A DNA stretch of 64,000 bases from Wocania arenilitoris (GCF_021728535.1 NZ_JAKKDU010000004.1:32853-96852); one strand, 5' to 3'; shown: positions 25,948 through 35,902, counted from the stretch's first letter. Translations and numbers: made by a program. The notes: generated by a model from the sequence alone, not told the origin.

Positions 25948-25955
25948 CAAAAATA
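25948..25955 (-). promoter_or_regulatory. Candidate -7 box of nadE
   Basis: On the minus strand this reads TATTTTTG, matching TAnnTTTG, about 43 nt upstream of the nadE ATG. It nearly abuts the opposite-strand box at 25936-25943, suggesting face-to-face divergent promoters for nadE and gldB. Confidence 0.4.
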
Positions 25956-26143
25956 AACGAAACGCCCAATTAATAAAAATTTATACCGTTTAAGTTTTAC
26001 ATGAAGCCCATAATGGGCATTTAGTAAAAAGTTGTTTGAAAATTTTGAATAGATGAAACATCCATGATTAATATTTAATCACACAACCAAATGATTATTT
26101 AGGATGTTACATGTGACCGTTGAATAACAATAAATATAAACAC

Positions 26144-27112
26144 ATGAAAAATACAATCTTATTATTTGGTATTTTTTTGATAGCTGTTTCTTGCAAAAAA
26201 GAAAGCCAGTTACAAAAAAACATTGCCAAAATAAATACCGATATTTCGGTTGAAAGATTTGATAAGTTATTTGCTGAAGCCGATTCAAAAGAGTTACCAA
26301 ATTTGAAAAAAGCTTACCCTTTTATGTTTTCTGAAAAATATTCAGATTCATTTTGGTTAGCAAAAAAAGCCGATACTTTACAAATTCAGTTATTTGATGA
26401 AGTTGCTAAAGCTTTTCCAACTTTTGAGAATACTGAAGCTGAGATTGAATCGCTATTCAATCATTTAAAATATTATTTCCCAGAATTTAATCCTCCTAGA
26501 GTAATCACCGTCACCAACGATGTTGATTATAGAAACAGAGTAATTGTTACCGATACTATAGCTTTGATAGCCTTAGATAATTATTTAGGAAGTGACCACG
26601 ACTTTTACGTTTATGGTAACATTGATAAATACATTCGTCAAAACCTAAAAAAAGAACAATTGGTTGTAGATTTAGCTAGCAAATATGCTAAGAAATACAT
26701 CTATCAATCGCAAAAAAGAACGTTGTTAGACGAAATGATTTATTACGGCAAACAACTTTATTTTAAGGATATGGTAATTCCTTTTAAAACCGATGCAGAA
26801 CGCATTAGCTATTCGCAAGAAGAATTAGATTGGGCAATAGCTAACGAAAGTTATATATGGCGTTATTTTGTGGAGCGCGAATTATTATTTAGCACAGATT
26901 CTAAATTACCTAGCAGATTTATAAACCCTGCTCCTTTTACTAAGTTTTATTTGGAAAAAATTGATCATGAATCACCGGGTCGCTTAGGGCAATATATTGG
27001 CTGGCAAATTGTACGCGCTTATATGAAACAAAACAACATATCTTTAAAAGATATGCTTATAAAATCTACTGAAGATATTTTTAATAACACCAAGTTTAAA
27101 CCACGTAAATAA
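26144..27112 (+). CDS. gldB: Gliding motility lipoprotein GldB
   Basis: A 322-residue lipoprotein with a type II signal peptide and lipobox ending LIAVSC, so Cys17 would be lipidated. The sequence (ISVERFDKLFAEAD, YFPEFNPPRVITVTNDVDY, PGRLGQYIGWQIVRAYM) matches GldB of gliding Bacteroidota, which is required for gliding and linked to type IX secretion. The ATG at 26144 is preferred to the TTG at 26120. Location next to nadE and directly followed by gldC (TAATG overlap) is the order known from Flavobacterium. Confidence 0.93.
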   Translation: MKNTILLFGIFLIAVSCKKESQLQKNIAKINTDISVERFDKLFAEADSKELPNLKKAYPFMFSEKYSDSFWLAKKADTLQIQLFDEVAKAFPTFENTEAEIESLFNHLKYYFPEFNPPRVITVTNDVDYRNRVIVTDTIALIALDNYLGSDHDFYVYGNIDKYIRQNLKKEQLVVDLASKYAKKYIYQSQKRTLLDEMIYYGKQLYFKDMVIPFKTDAERISYSQEELDWAIANESYIWRYFVERELLFSTDSKLPSRFINPAPFTKFYLEKIDHESPGRLGQYIGWQIVRAYMKQNNISLKDMLIKSTEDIFNNTKFKPRK

Positions 27113-27447
27113 TGGCAAAAAACCATACGTCTAAAATAGAATTGAACGTAGAATTGGATGAAAACAGAATTCCTGAAAAATTACATTGGACAGCTCAAGA
27201 TGGTGGCATAACTAACGAGGAAGCCAAAGCTATGATGCTTGCCGTTTGGGACGCTAAAGCCCAAGAAACATTGCGTATAGATTTATGGACTAAAGATATG
27301 CCTGTTGATGAAATGAAAGTATTTTTTCATCAAACATTAGTTGCTATGAGCGACACATTTAATAGAGCTACTCAAGATGAAAAAATGACGGCAACGATGA
27401 AAGATTTTTGCGATTATTTTGCTGAAAAATTAGAGCTAAAAAAGTGA
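27112..27447 (+). CDS. gldC: Gliding motility protein GldC
   Basis: A 111-residue soluble protein matching GldC (KIELNVELDENRIPEKLHW, WDAKAQETLRIDLWTKDMPVDEM). In Flavobacterium johnsoniae loss of GldC lowers gliding without abolishing it. The start codon shares one base with the gldB stop, so translation is coupled. It has no signal peptide, so it should be cytoplasmic. Confidence 0.92.
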   Translation: MAKNHTSKIELNVELDENRIPEKLHWTAQDGGITNEEAKAMMLAVWDAKAQETLRIDLWTKDMPVDEMKVFFHQTLVAMSDTFNRATQDEKMTATMKDFCDYFAEKLELKK

Positions 27448-27468
27448 TTTTATTCACTTAAGTAAAAT

Positions 27469-27607
27469 GAACTCATCTTGATTTTTTCTATTTCCTAAAA
27501 AAATGGCTAAAATTTACCCATATTTTATTACTTTTCTTACCCGTAGTGCCTCATCTGGTCAAATTTCAACTCATTTTCGGTTAAAAACAAAAAGTTAAGA
27601 TGAGTTC
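27469..27607. repeat. Inverted repeat between gldC and rodA
   Basis: GAACTCATCTT at 27469-27479 and its exact complement AAGATGAGTTC at 27597-27607 face each other over about 117 bp in the gap between convergent genes. Both arms adjoin T/A runs. It could act as a two-way transcription stop, but the loop is long for that; a small decayed element is the alternative. Confidence 0.4.
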
Positions 27608-27630
27608 AATAATAAAATATCGATTATCGA

Positions 27631-28911
27631 CTACCATTCGTTTATTTTATTAGAATCTAATTTAATAAAAATGAATAGTAAAATAGTAAAAGCCCATAAT
27701 CCAGAGCCTCCATAACTAAACATAGGCAGCGGTATACCAATCGTTGGGATTAACCCCATAACCATGCCTATATTAATTAGAAAATGTATAAAAATAATTG
27801 ACGCCACACCATAACCATACACTCTACTGAACTGTGTTTTTTGGCGTTCTGCTAAATGCAAAATGCGTATAATTAAAAGAACAAAAAGCACAACAACAAA
27901 AGTGGTTCCTAAAAACCCCCATTCCTCGCCAACGGTACTAAAAATATAATCGGTGTGCTGTTCGGGCACAAATTTTCCTGTGGTTCGAGTACCTTCCATA
28001 AAACCTCTTCCTGAAAAACCACCTGAGCTTATTGCTTTTTCAGATTCATTCAAATTATAAGCAAACGTTTTTTTCATTTGCTCTAACTTTTCTGGGTCTT
28101 TTTCTAATCTGAGCCAAAGACTAATACGGTCTTGTTGGTGGGGTTTTAAAATGCTTTCATAAAAGAATCTTATTCCAAAAGATATAGCAACCGTTACTAG
28201 TAATATAAATAAGGATTGTAAAGCATGTAATTTCTTTTTGCTTATAAAATGAAACCCAATAAGTAATATTACTGCAATTATAGATGTGATTATTGATCCA
28301 AACTTTAAAGATAAAATCGAGACCAAAATAATTGACACGCCAATAGTTAAATAATATTTTGGCAGTCCTTCTCGATACAATACAAAAAAGAATGCACCAT
28401 AAACAATGGTACTACCCGTGTCGTTTTGTAATAACACTAAAATTGCTGGAATTGCAATAATTACAAAGGCTTTTATCTGATCTTTTAGGGTATTTATATT
28501 GGTGTTTAAATCACTAACATGTTTAGCTACCGCTAGAGCCGTTGCCATTTTTGCAAACTCGCTGGGTTGTATAGTCAGGCCTCCAATGGCATACCACGAT
28601 GTAGCTCCATTTACATTTTTTCCAAAAAGGAAAAGACCTACTAAAGATAGCATAGAAACGATGTAAATTATACTTGAAAAACGTTCGTAAAATTTAGCGT
28701 CAATGGCAAGCAATACTATAATTAAACCAAAAGTTAAAAAAATAAAAATGAGTTGTTTACCATAGGGTTGCGAAAAGTCAAAATAGTCTATGGCACTACT
28801 TCCCGAATGTGATGCTGACAAAATATTAAGATACCCAAAACCTACAAGCAACAGGAAAATGATAATGGTAACCCAATCGAATTTAAAGTGCCTATTCGTT
28901 TCTCTAACCAT
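27631..28911 (-). CDS. rodA: Rod shape-determining protein RodA (SEDS glycosyltransferase)
   Basis: A 426-residue integral membrane protein of the SEDS family, with about ten membrane segments. Typical stretches are ATSWYAIGGLTIQPSEFAKM, the large extracellular loop with FSGRGFMEGTRT, and HTDYIFSTVGEEWGFLG and GIPLPMFSYGGSG. RodA polymerises lipid II into glycan strands during side-wall growth together with PBP2. It overlaps the PBP2 gene by one base and is the last gene of the mreBCD-PBP2-rodA operon. Confidence 0.96.
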   Translation of the reverse strand: MVRETNRHFKFDWVTIIIFLLLVGFGYLNILSASHSGSSAIDYFDFSQPYGKQLIFIFLTFGLIIVLLAIDAKFYERFSSIIYIVSMLSLVGLFLFGKNVNGATSWYAIGGLTIQPSEFAKMATALAVAKHVSDLNTNINTLKDQIKAFVIIAIPAILVLLQNDTGSTIVYGAFFFVLYREGLPKYYLTIGVSIILVSILSLKFGSIITSIIAVILLIGFHFISKKKLHALQSLFILLVTVAISFGIRFFYESILKPHQQDRISLWLRLEKDPEKLEQMKKTFAYNLNESEKAISSGGFSGRGFMEGTRTTGKFVPEQHTDYIFSTVGEEWGFLGTTFVVVLFVLLIIRILHLAERQKTQFSRVYGYGVASIIFIHFLINIGMVMGLIPTIGIPLPMFSYGGSGLWAFTILLFIFIKLDSNKINEW

Positions 28912-30851
28912 TAATTTGTGGCTTTACTAATGTTGTTTAATTGTCTTTTTAAACGGTAGTATTCCTTTTCTTTAACTACTTGTAACTTTGTTTTATCATT
29001 GATTTGAAAAGGTTCACCAGAATATCGTTTAGCATACTCATCCTCTAAGCTATGCCTTAAAATCCAATCTTCTAAATCGGTTCTAGTAATTTCTCCTCTA
29101 ATATGTTTTTCAATCATTAAGCTGGCAATCTTTCCTGCAAAACGGCTTCCCCAATAGCCATTTTCAACAAATACTGCGAGTGCTATTTTTGGGTTTTCTT
29201 TAGGCGCAAATGCTACAAAAATGGAGTGGTCTGTTAATTGTGTTGTTACACTATCTATTTTAGCATAATTTTCTGCGGTTCCTGTTTTTCCACAAATTTC
29301 AATTCCAGAAACCTTGACATATTTAGCGGTGCCTTTATTGTAAACATCAAACATGCCTTGTATAACAGGTTCAAAATGTTCTTTATTTATGGTTGTGTAT
29401 TTTGGTTTTGTATATTTCTGAGGAATTGTATCGTCTTTAATTGATTTAATAATATGTGGGGTGTAATAATGGCCCCTGTTGGCAATAGCTGCAACCATAT
29501 TGGCTAATTGAATTGGTGTTGTTTCTACTTCTCCTTGACCAATAGCATTAGAAATATTAAAAGTTGAAGCCCAACGATTTTTTCCATACCATTTATTATA
29601 AAAATCACCATCAGGAATTCTACCTTTATTTCCAACCTTTAAGTCGTAGCCTAAGTAATCCCCTAAACCAAAACTTTTCAAATGCTTGCTCCAAGTCATC
29701 ATACCTTCATACGGGTTTTCATGCTTATCTATAATACGTCTATAAACATTAGCGAAATAAGCATTACATGATTCGTAAATACCTAGATTCATATTTGCTG
29801 AAGGTGGGTGGACATGGCAACCAGTTAGTTTTTTTCTTCCATAATAATAACCTCTTCTACAGATAAAACGCTCTTCAGTGGTTACAACACTTTCCTGTAA
29901 ACCAATTAAAGCATTAAGTACTTTAAAAGGTGACCCTGGAGGGTATTGAGCTTTTAAACTTCTATCGAATAATGGCTTTGCAATTGTATCATTATAAAGT
30001 TTTGTGAAGTTTTTGGAGCGTGCTCTCCCTACTAAAATATTTGGATTATAAGTCGGCGCAGATACCATAGTTAGTATTTCGCCTGTTGATGGTTCTATAG
30101 CTATAATACCGCCACGCTTGTTTTGCATTAACAACTCACCATATTCTTGTAACTTAGCATCAATGGTAATGGTAATGTCTTTTCCTTGCTGGGGTATGGT
30201 ATCAAACTCACCATCTTTATACGGACCAATATTTCTATTAAATCTATCTTTTTGAATAAACTTTATACCTTTTACACCTCGTAATATATCTTCGTAAGAA
30301 GCCTCTACACCTTGCCTACCAATTAAATCACCCATTCTGTAATAGGGGTCTTTTTTTATATCTCTGGTATTTACCTCACCAATATCACCTAAAACATTAG
30401 CGCCAATAGAGGTTTCGTATTTTCTTAACGACCGTTTTTGAATATAAAACCCATCAAATTTTCGCATTTTTTCTTGTAAAACAGCATAATCTTCTTTTGA
30501 TAAATGCGACACAAAAACCGATGGTAATCTTGGTGAATAACGATACGCTTTTTTGTAAGTTTTTATAAATTGTTCTTTATCAATTTTAAGTAAGTTGCAA
30601 AACTCAAGTGTATCTAAAGGCTCAACTTCTCTTGGAATAACCATAACATCGTAAGACGGTTGGTTGGCTACTAAAAGTTGTCCGTTTCTATCGTAAACAA
30701 ACCCACGTTTGGGGTAATCGTAAACTTTTCTAATGGCATTGTCTAAAAATAAGTCATGCGGATTTGAGGTATATACCTGCAAGTAAAACAGTCTTGCAAT
30801 AAATATAAAACCAACAAGAATTACCGATATAAAAAGTAAAAGTTGTCTCAT
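28911..30851 (-). CDS. mrdA: Penicillin-binding protein 2 (peptidoglycan transpeptidase)
   Basis: A 646-residue monofunctional class B PBP. It has one N-terminal membrane helix (residues about 4-26), a PBP dimerisation domain and a transpeptidase domain with the three active-site motifs: SPFK (catalytic Ser in PPGSPFKVL), SNA and KTGT (CGKTGTAEN). It cross-links peptidoglycan in the periplasm in partnership with RodA. Its start overlaps mreD by 4 nt and its stop overlaps rodA by one base. Confidence 0.96.
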   Translation of the reverse strand: MRQLLLFISVILVGFIFIARLFYLQVYTSNPHDLFLDNAIRKVYDYPKRGFVYDRNGQLLVANQPSYDVMVIPREVEPLDTLEFCNLLKIDKEQFIKTYKKAYRYSPRLPSVFVSHLSKEDYAVLQEKMRKFDGFYIQKRSLRKYETSIGANVLGDIGEVNTRDIKKDPYYRMGDLIGRQGVEASYEDILRGVKGIKFIQKDRFNRNIGPYKDGEFDTIPQQGKDITITIDAKLQEYGELLMQNKRGGIIAIEPSTGEILTMVSAPTYNPNILVGRARSKNFTKLYNDTIAKPLFDRSLKAQYPPGSPFKVLNALIGLQESVVTTEERFICRRGYYYGRKKLTGCHVHPPSANMNLGIYESCNAYFANVYRRIIDKHENPYEGMMTWSKHLKSFGLGDYLGYDLKVGNKGRIPDGDFYNKWYGKNRWASTFNISNAIGQGEVETTPIQLANMVAAIANRGHYYTPHIIKSIKDDTIPQKYTKPKYTTINKEHFEPVIQGMFDVYNKGTAKYVKVSGIEICGKTGTAENYAKIDSVTTQLTDHSIFVAFAPKENPKIALAVFVENGYWGSRFAGKIASLMIEKHIRGEITRTDLEDWILRHSLEDEYAKRYSGEPFQINDKTKLQVVKEKEYYRLKRQLNNISKATN

Positions 30852-31354
30852 TTAGATTTTCGACTAAAAATAATAGTTATTAAAACACATAGTATAATAG
30901 TAAATATACTTGAGAATAACGATTTTTGAAGTATTAAAATTATTTTGGAGATGCTAAAAATTTCTAAGCTAAACAAAATAATGTGATGCACGGCAACCAT
31001 TATAGTTATGTAACTTAGTTTTGCACCAAAATCTACGGAATCAAACTTAATGCTTTGATGTTGATAAATCATACCGAAAGAGAACTTTAATACTATAGGT
31101 CTTGCGTAGGCTATAAATACACTTGACGCAGCATGAATACCACCAGAATCTAAAAATAAATCAACAATTAGCCCTAATAAAAAACTGAGAAAAATAAATA
31201 ACGAACGGTTGTTTTTTACGGGGTATAAAATGATAAAAAGTATATAAATATAGGGGTTTATGTAGCCAAAAAAAATAATCTGGCTGCATATTAAAACCTG
31301 AGTTAAAATAAGCACTAAAAAACGAATACTATTTATAGATAAAACACTATTCAT
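30848..31354 (-). CDS. mreD: Rod shape-determining protein MreD
   Basis: A 168-residue very hydrophobic protein with about five membrane segments. Sequence conservation in this family is low; the segment LGLIVDLFLDSGGIHAASSVFIAY is recognisable as the MreD core. The position between mreC and the PBP2 gene settles the call. It bridges the membrane parts of the elongasome. Confidence 0.88.
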   Translation of the reverse strand: MNSVLSINSIRFLVLILTQVLICSQIIFFGYINPYIYILFIILYPVKNNRSLFIFLSFLLGLIVDLFLDSGGIHAASSVFIAYARPIVLKFSFGMIYQHQSIKFDSVDFGAKLSYITIMVAVHHIILFSLEIFSISKIILILQKSLFSSIFTIILCVLITIIFSRKSK

Positions 31355-32170
31355 TTAGTTTGAATTTAACAAATTAATAATTTCTTTAACATCTTTGTTT
31401 TCAATCACATAAACGTGCTCAAGGTTAGTCATGTCGTTAAAAAGTCTCACGTTAATTTCATAAAAGTTTTCGGCAGCATCCAATTCAAAATCCTGTACAA
31501 TCCCAATATTTATGTTTTTTGGAAATATCGATGAACGTCCCGATGTAACAATAGTATCGCCTACAAGAACAGGTGCTATTTTTTCAACATCTAATAACTG
31601 TACTATATTTGGAGAATCACCATTCCAAGTTAAAGACCCATAATGGTTTGTTTTTTTTAACTGAGCACTTATTTGGCTTGTTGTATTTAATATAGAAATA
31701 ACATTAGCATAATTTTTACTTGTTGAACCTGTTATACCCAAAATACCTTTACTAGTAATTACTCCAAAATCTTCTTTAATACTATCGTTAGCACCTTTAT
31801 TTATTAGTAATACATTATCAGTTAAAGAGTAACTGTTTTTTATAATATTGGCACTAGTAAACTTGTATATTTTTCCGAAAGAAACACTATCAATAAATAC
31901 TGAATCTAATGCTGTTTCAGAATTAAATAACAACGATTTTAAACGATTATTTTCTTCTGCTAAAAGCTGATTTTGAGATTTTAAATTTAAGTAAGAGCTA
32001 AAATTATTAAACGTATTATAAATACCGCCAGTTAAAAAATTTGCCGAATTTATAAACTTACTTTTATGGTACGAATGCGACTGGATAGTAAAAACAATAG
32101 ATACAGAAAACAGTAATAAGAATAACAAAAAAGTTTTGTTTCTTATTATAAAATTTATAATCTGTTGCAT
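31355..32170 (-). CDS. mreC: Rod shape-determining protein MreC
   Basis: A 271-residue bitopic protein with an N-terminal membrane helix (residues about 11-28), a coiled-coil stretch (LNLKSQNQLLAEENNRLKSLL) and the periplasmic beta domain (NKGANDSIKEDFGVITSKGILG, GDTIVTSGRSSIFPKNINIG). MreC activates the PBP2-RodA pair. It lies 1 nt ahead of mreD and 25 nt after mreB. Confidence 0.94.
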   Translation of the reverse strand: MQQIINFIIRNKTFLLFLLLFSVSIVFTIQSHSYHKSKFINSANFLTGGIYNTFNNFSSYLNLKSQNQLLAEENNRLKSLLFNSETALDSVFIDSVSFGKIYKFTSANIIKNSYSLTDNVLLINKGANDSIKEDFGVITSKGILGITGSTSKNYANVISILNTTSQISAQLKKTNHYGSLTWNGDSPNIVQLLDVEKIAPVLVGDTIVTSGRSSIFPKNINIGIVQDFELDAAENFYEINVRLFNDMTNLEHVYVIENKDVKEIINLLNSN

Positions 32171-32195
32171 GTTTTATTGAGACTATATTATGCTT

Positions 32196-33224
32196 TTACT
32201 TAATCAAAACACTTTTGTATTTAGATAAATTTTTAAGTGTAATTCCTGTACCTCTAACAACAGCACGCAAAGGGTCTTCGGCAATATAAACAGGAAGGTC
32301 TGTTTTTTGCGATAAACGTTTGTCCAGTCCGCGTAGCATCGATCCACCGCCAGCTAAATAAATACCTGTATTGTAAATATCGGCAGCTAATTCTGGAGGT
32401 GTTTGCGATAGGGTTTCCATAACTGCATCTTCAATTCGTAAAATAGATTTATCTAAAGCTTTAGCAATTTCTCGGTACGAAATAGAAACTTGCTTCGGCT
32501 TTCCAGTTAGTAAATCACGCCCTTGAACACTCATATCTTCTGGTGGCAATTCTAAATCCTCGGTAGCAGCACCAATTTGTATTTTTATTTTTTCAGCCGT
32601 ACGTTCACCAACATAAAGGTTGTGTTGAGTACGCATGTAATACACAATATCGTTTGTAAATACATCACCTGCAATTTTAACTGATTTATCACAAACAATA
32701 CCACCTAAAGCAATTACTGCAATTTCGGTAGTACCACCACCTATATCAACCACCATATTCCCTTTAGGTTGCATAATATCAACACCAATACCAATAGCAG
32801 CTGCCATAGGTTCGTGTATTAAATACACTTCTTTCCCGTTAACACGCTCTGCACTTTCTTTTACAGCACGCATCTCCACTTCGGTAATTCCAGACGGAAT
32901 ACAAATAACCATTCGTAATGCAGGTGTAAAAAACTTCTTTTTTAAAGCTGGTATATTTTTAATAAACATACTTATCATTTGCTCAGAAGCATCAAAATCG
33001 GCAATTACACCATCTTTTAAAGGGCGAATTGTTTTAATATTTTCATGCGTTTTACCTTGCATTAAACTCGCTTGTTGCCCAACAGCAATTATTTTTCCTG
33101 TAATTCTATCGCGTGCAACTATCGATGGCGAATCAACAACTACTTTGTCGTTGTGTATAATAAGTGTATTTGCAGTACCTAAATCTATTGCAATTTCTTC
33201 GGTTAAGAAGTCAAAAAAGCCCAT
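32196..33224 (-). CDS. mreB: Rod shape-determining protein MreB (bacterial actin)
   Basis: A 342-residue actin homologue with the phosphate-1 motif IDLGTANTLI (residues about 13-22), phosphate-2 motif VVDIGGGTTEIAVI and the adenosine motif LAGGGSMLRGLD. It polymerises with ATP beneath the inner membrane and directs wall synthesis. It is the first gene of the cell-shape operon. In relatives I know, purH directly precedes it; here an lgt gene and a GC-rich repeat lie between. Confidence 0.97.
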   Translation of the reverse strand: MGFFDFLTEEIAIDLGTANTLIIHNDKVVVDSPSIVARDRITGKIIAVGQQASLMQGKTHENIKTIRPLKDGVIADFDASEQMISMFIKNIPALKKKFFTPALRMVICIPSGITEVEMRAVKESAERVNGKEVYLIHEPMAAAIGIGVDIMQPKGNMVVDIGGGTTEIAVIALGGIVCDKSVKIAGDVFTNDIVYYMRTQHNLYVGERTAEKIKIQIGAATEDLELPPEDMSVQGRDLLTGKPKQVSISYREIAKALDKSILRIEDAVMETLSQTPPELAADIYNTGIYLAGGGSMLRGLDKRLSQKTDLPVYIAEDPLRAVVRGTGITLKNLSKYKSVLIK

Positions 33225-33380
33225 GTGCTATTAGTGGTTTTTAAAGGGTTGTTAACTAATCTTGTAAATGTAATAAAAGTTAATAAATATTTATGTTTTA
33301 TGTAACTCAAAATTCAATTTAACAATATGCGCTTAAACTTATACGCAGTTTATCTGTTATTAGACCAAATTTATTATTTG

Positions 33381-33472
33381 GGCACTCCCCTCTCTGGGTC
33401 GGGTCGGGCTTTCGGCAGTCGCTTCCTCCTCCGTCGGCGAGCTTCAACAAATGCCTCAATCCCTAGCGCAAC
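33381..33472. repeat. GC-rich dispersed-type repeat at the end of lgt
   Basis: A stretch of about 90 bp is far richer in G+C than anything around it (CCCCTCTCTGGGTCGGG, CTCCGTCGGCGAGC, CAATCCCTAGCGCAAC). It supplies the last codons and stop of the minus-strand lgt gene. It resembles an element I recall at the 3' ends of many flavobacterial genes (minus-strand core TAGGGATTG ... AAAGCCCGACCC), but this is from memory and cannot be verified here. Confidence 0.55.
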
Positions 33473-34290
33473 ACTTTTACTAAAGTTTTCTTTATAAATA
33501 TTAAAATTAGTCCGACAATTATAAAAGGAATACTTAAAATCTGACCCATATTAATTATCATTCCATCTTCAAAACCAACTTGATTTTCTTTAAAAAACTC
33601 GATTATAAATCTTGCTAAAAAGATTAAAACTAAAGCTACTCCTAAAATCAATCCATTAGGTTTTTCTTTTTTCTTGTTATAAATTATAAACAATATCCCA
33701 AATATCAAAAGATATGAAAACGCTTCATAGAGTTGTGTTGGATGTCTTGGTATTAAATCATCTCTTTGAAAAACAACTCCCCAATTCCCATTTGTAGGTC
33801 TTCCATAAATTTCAGAATTCATAAAATTTCCAAATCTAATAAAGGCAGCAACAATTGGTGCAACAATAGCAACTTTATCCAAAACCTCTAAAAAGTTTGT
33901 TTTGTATTTTTTACAATAAATTCCAATTGCAATTAAAACGCCAATAGTTCCGCCGTGACTTGCCAACCCTTGAAATCCAATAAATTTATAAGTTCCTCCT
34001 ATTTTTTTAATGGGTAATAAAATTTCCATCGGATTTTGAAAATAATATAACGGTTCATAAAAAAAGCAATGTCCAAGTCTAGCTCCCAAAACAATTCCAA
34101 CAACTATATAAACCAATAATTTTTCTAACTTTTCAAGAGGAATATTTTCTTTAATGAAAATATGTTTTTCAATATAATGAGCTAATAAAAGGCCTGTTAC
34201 AAATAATAATCCGTAATATTTTAAAGGAAAGGAATTAGTTATCCAGTAAATTACAGGGTCAAGATTCCAATTTATAATTCCATCACTCAT
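33463..34290 (-). CDS. lgt: Prolipoprotein diacylglyceryl transferase
   Basis: A 275-residue, seven-helix inner-membrane enzyme that transfers diacylglycerol to the lipobox Cys of prolipoproteins. Visible motifs are GARLGHCFFYEP, GLASHGGTIGVL, the family signature RFGNFMNSEIYGRPT and RHPTQLYEA. The length is typical. It sits between purH and mreB, genes that are neighbours in related genomes, and ends inside a GC-rich repeat, so it may be an inserted or second copy; the window does not show whether another lgt exists. Confidence 0.92.
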   Translation of the reverse strand: MSDGIINWNLDPVIYWITNSFPLKYYGLLFVTGLLLAHYIEKHIFIKENIPLEKLEKLLVYIVVGIVLGARLGHCFFYEPLYYFQNPMEILLPIKKIGGTYKFIGFQGLASHGGTIGVLIAIGIYCKKYKTNFLEVLDKVAIVAPIVAAFIRFGNFMNSEIYGRPTNGNWGVVFQRDDLIPRHPTQLYEAFSYLLIFGILFIIYNKKKEKPNGLILGVALVLIFLARFIIEFFKENQVGFEDGMIINMGQILSIPFIIVGLILIFIKKTLVKVLR

Positions 34291-34337
34291 TCGCTATTAT
34301 AAACTTACCTATCTTTTTTGTGAGTCAATTTTTATTA

Positions 34338-35870
34338 TTAATGCTTAAAATGGCGTGTACCCGTCATAACCATAGCAACATTATTGTCGTTGCAATAATC
34401 AATACTTAATTGGTCTTTTATAGAGCCTCCTGGTTGAATAACCGCAGTAATACCCACATTTTTAGCAATTTCAACACAATCAGGGAACGGGAAAAATGCA
34501 TCACTCGCCATAGCTGCACCATTCAAATCGAAATTAAACGATTGTGCTTTGTGAATCGCTTGGTTTAATGCATCAACACGACTCGTTTGTCCTGTTCCGC
34601 TAGCACATAATTGCTTGTTTTTTGCTAAAACAATAGTATTCGATTTGGTGTGTTTACAAATTTTGGAAGCAAAAATTAAATCCTTTAACTCGCTATCTGT
34701 AGGAGCTGTATTTGTAGCATTTGTTAAATCTTCAACAGTATCAGTAACATTATCTTTATCTTGTACTAAAACACCATTTAAACAAGTTCTAACCGTAGTT
34801 TCTGGTAACTCAACATCATTTAAAATTAAAAGAATACGGTTCTTTTTGCCTTTCAAAACATCTAAAGCTTCATCAGAAAAAGATGGTGCAATAACAACTT
34901 CGCAGAATAGTTTATGTATTTCCTCAGCGGTAGCTAAATCAATTTCTGTATTACTAATTAAAATACCACCAAAAGCCGAAACAGGATCGCCAGCCAAAGC
35001 ATCAACATAAGCTTGGTGTAATGTATCGCGCTGTGCTAAACCACAAGCGTTATTATGTTTTAAAATGGCAAATGTTGGCGCGTCGTTTTTAAATTCATTC
35101 ATTAAATTTACGGCTGCATCGACATCCAATAAGTTGTTATAGCTTAATTCTTTTCCATGAAGTTTTGTAAATAACGCATCAAAATCCCCAAAGAAAAATC
35201 CTCTTTGATGTGGGTTTTCGCCATAGCGTAAAACCTTTCCGTTAGTTTCACTTATTTTTAAAACCGCTTCATCATGGTTTTTGTTGAAATAGTTAAAAAT
35301 AGCGGTATCATAATGTGATGACACATTAAAAGCTTTGGCAGCAAAACGCTTTCTTATTTCTTCTGAAATACTTCCGTTATTTTCAGAAATGACTTCTAAA
35401 AACTCAGCATAATCATCAACAGAAGATACACAAATAACATCAGCAAAATTTTTAGCTGCAGCACGAATTAACGAAATACCTCCAATATCTATTTTTTCAA
35501 TAATATCTTGCTGGCTAGCTCTAGAAGCCACTGTTTTTTCAAACGGATATAAATCCACAATAACCACATCAATTTGCGGAATGTCGTATTCTACTAATTC
35601 AGCAACATCTCCATCATGGTTTTGTCTATTTAAAATACCTCCAAAAACTTTTGGATGCAAGGTTTTTACTCGACCTCCAAGAATAGAAGGATACGATGTA
35701 ATATCCTCAACAGGAACCACATCAATCCCTAAATCGTTAATAAATTTTTCAGTACCTCCAGTAGAGTAAATGGTAACATCTTGTTCATTTAATTTTTTTA
35801 CAATAGGAGCTAATCCCTCTTTACTAAATACAGAAATTAATGCAGATTTAATCGTTTTTTCGTTGCTCAT
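34338..35870 (-). CDS. purH: Bifunctional AICAR formyltransferase / IMP cyclohydrolase
   Basis: A 510-residue enzyme for the last two steps of purine synthesis. The N-terminal IMP cyclohydrolase part begins IKSALISVFSKEG and includes GGRVKTLHPKVFGGIL; the C-terminal formyltransferase part includes LRYGENPHQRG, the active-site Lys-His in LKHNNACG, and the terminal GGSIKDQ ... GTRHFKH. The ATG at 35870 is chosen instead of an in-frame TTG 27 nt upstream, which would reach the promoter box. Confidence 0.96.
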   Translation of the reverse strand: MSNEKTIKSALISVFSKEGLAPIVKKLNEQDVTIYSTGGTEKFINDLGIDVVPVEDITSYPSILGGRVKTLHPKVFGGILNRQNHDGDVAELVEYDIPQIDVVIVDLYPFEKTVASRASQQDIIEKIDIGGISLIRAAAKNFADVICVSSVDDYAEFLEVISENNGSISEEIRKRFAAKAFNVSSHYDTAIFNYFNKNHDEAVLKISETNGKVLRYGENPHQRGFFFGDFDALFTKLHGKELSYNNLLDVDAAVNLMNEFKNDAPTFAILKHNNACGLAQRDTLHQAYVDALAGDPVSAFGGILISNTEIDLATAEEIHKLFCEVVIAPSFSDEALDVLKGKKNRILLILNDVELPETTVRTCLNGVLVQDKDNVTDTVEDLTNATNTAPTDSELKDLIFASKICKHTKSNTIVLAKNKQLCASGTGQTSRVDALNQAIHKAQSFNFDLNGAAMASDAFFPFPDCVEIAKNVGITAVIQPGGSIKDQLSIDYCNDNNVAMVMTGTRHFKH

Positions 35871-35894
35871 TTTAGTGTGTTGTGTGTTAAAGCG

Positions 35895-35902
35895 CAAAAA
35901 TA
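35895..35902 (-). promoter_or_regulatory. Candidate -7 box of purH
   Basis: The minus strand reads TATTTTTG, a match to TAnnTTTG, 25 nt upstream of the purH ATG. A TTG lies only 11 nt upstream of it, closer than the usual 17-23, so the -33 element is unclear. Confidence 0.4.
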
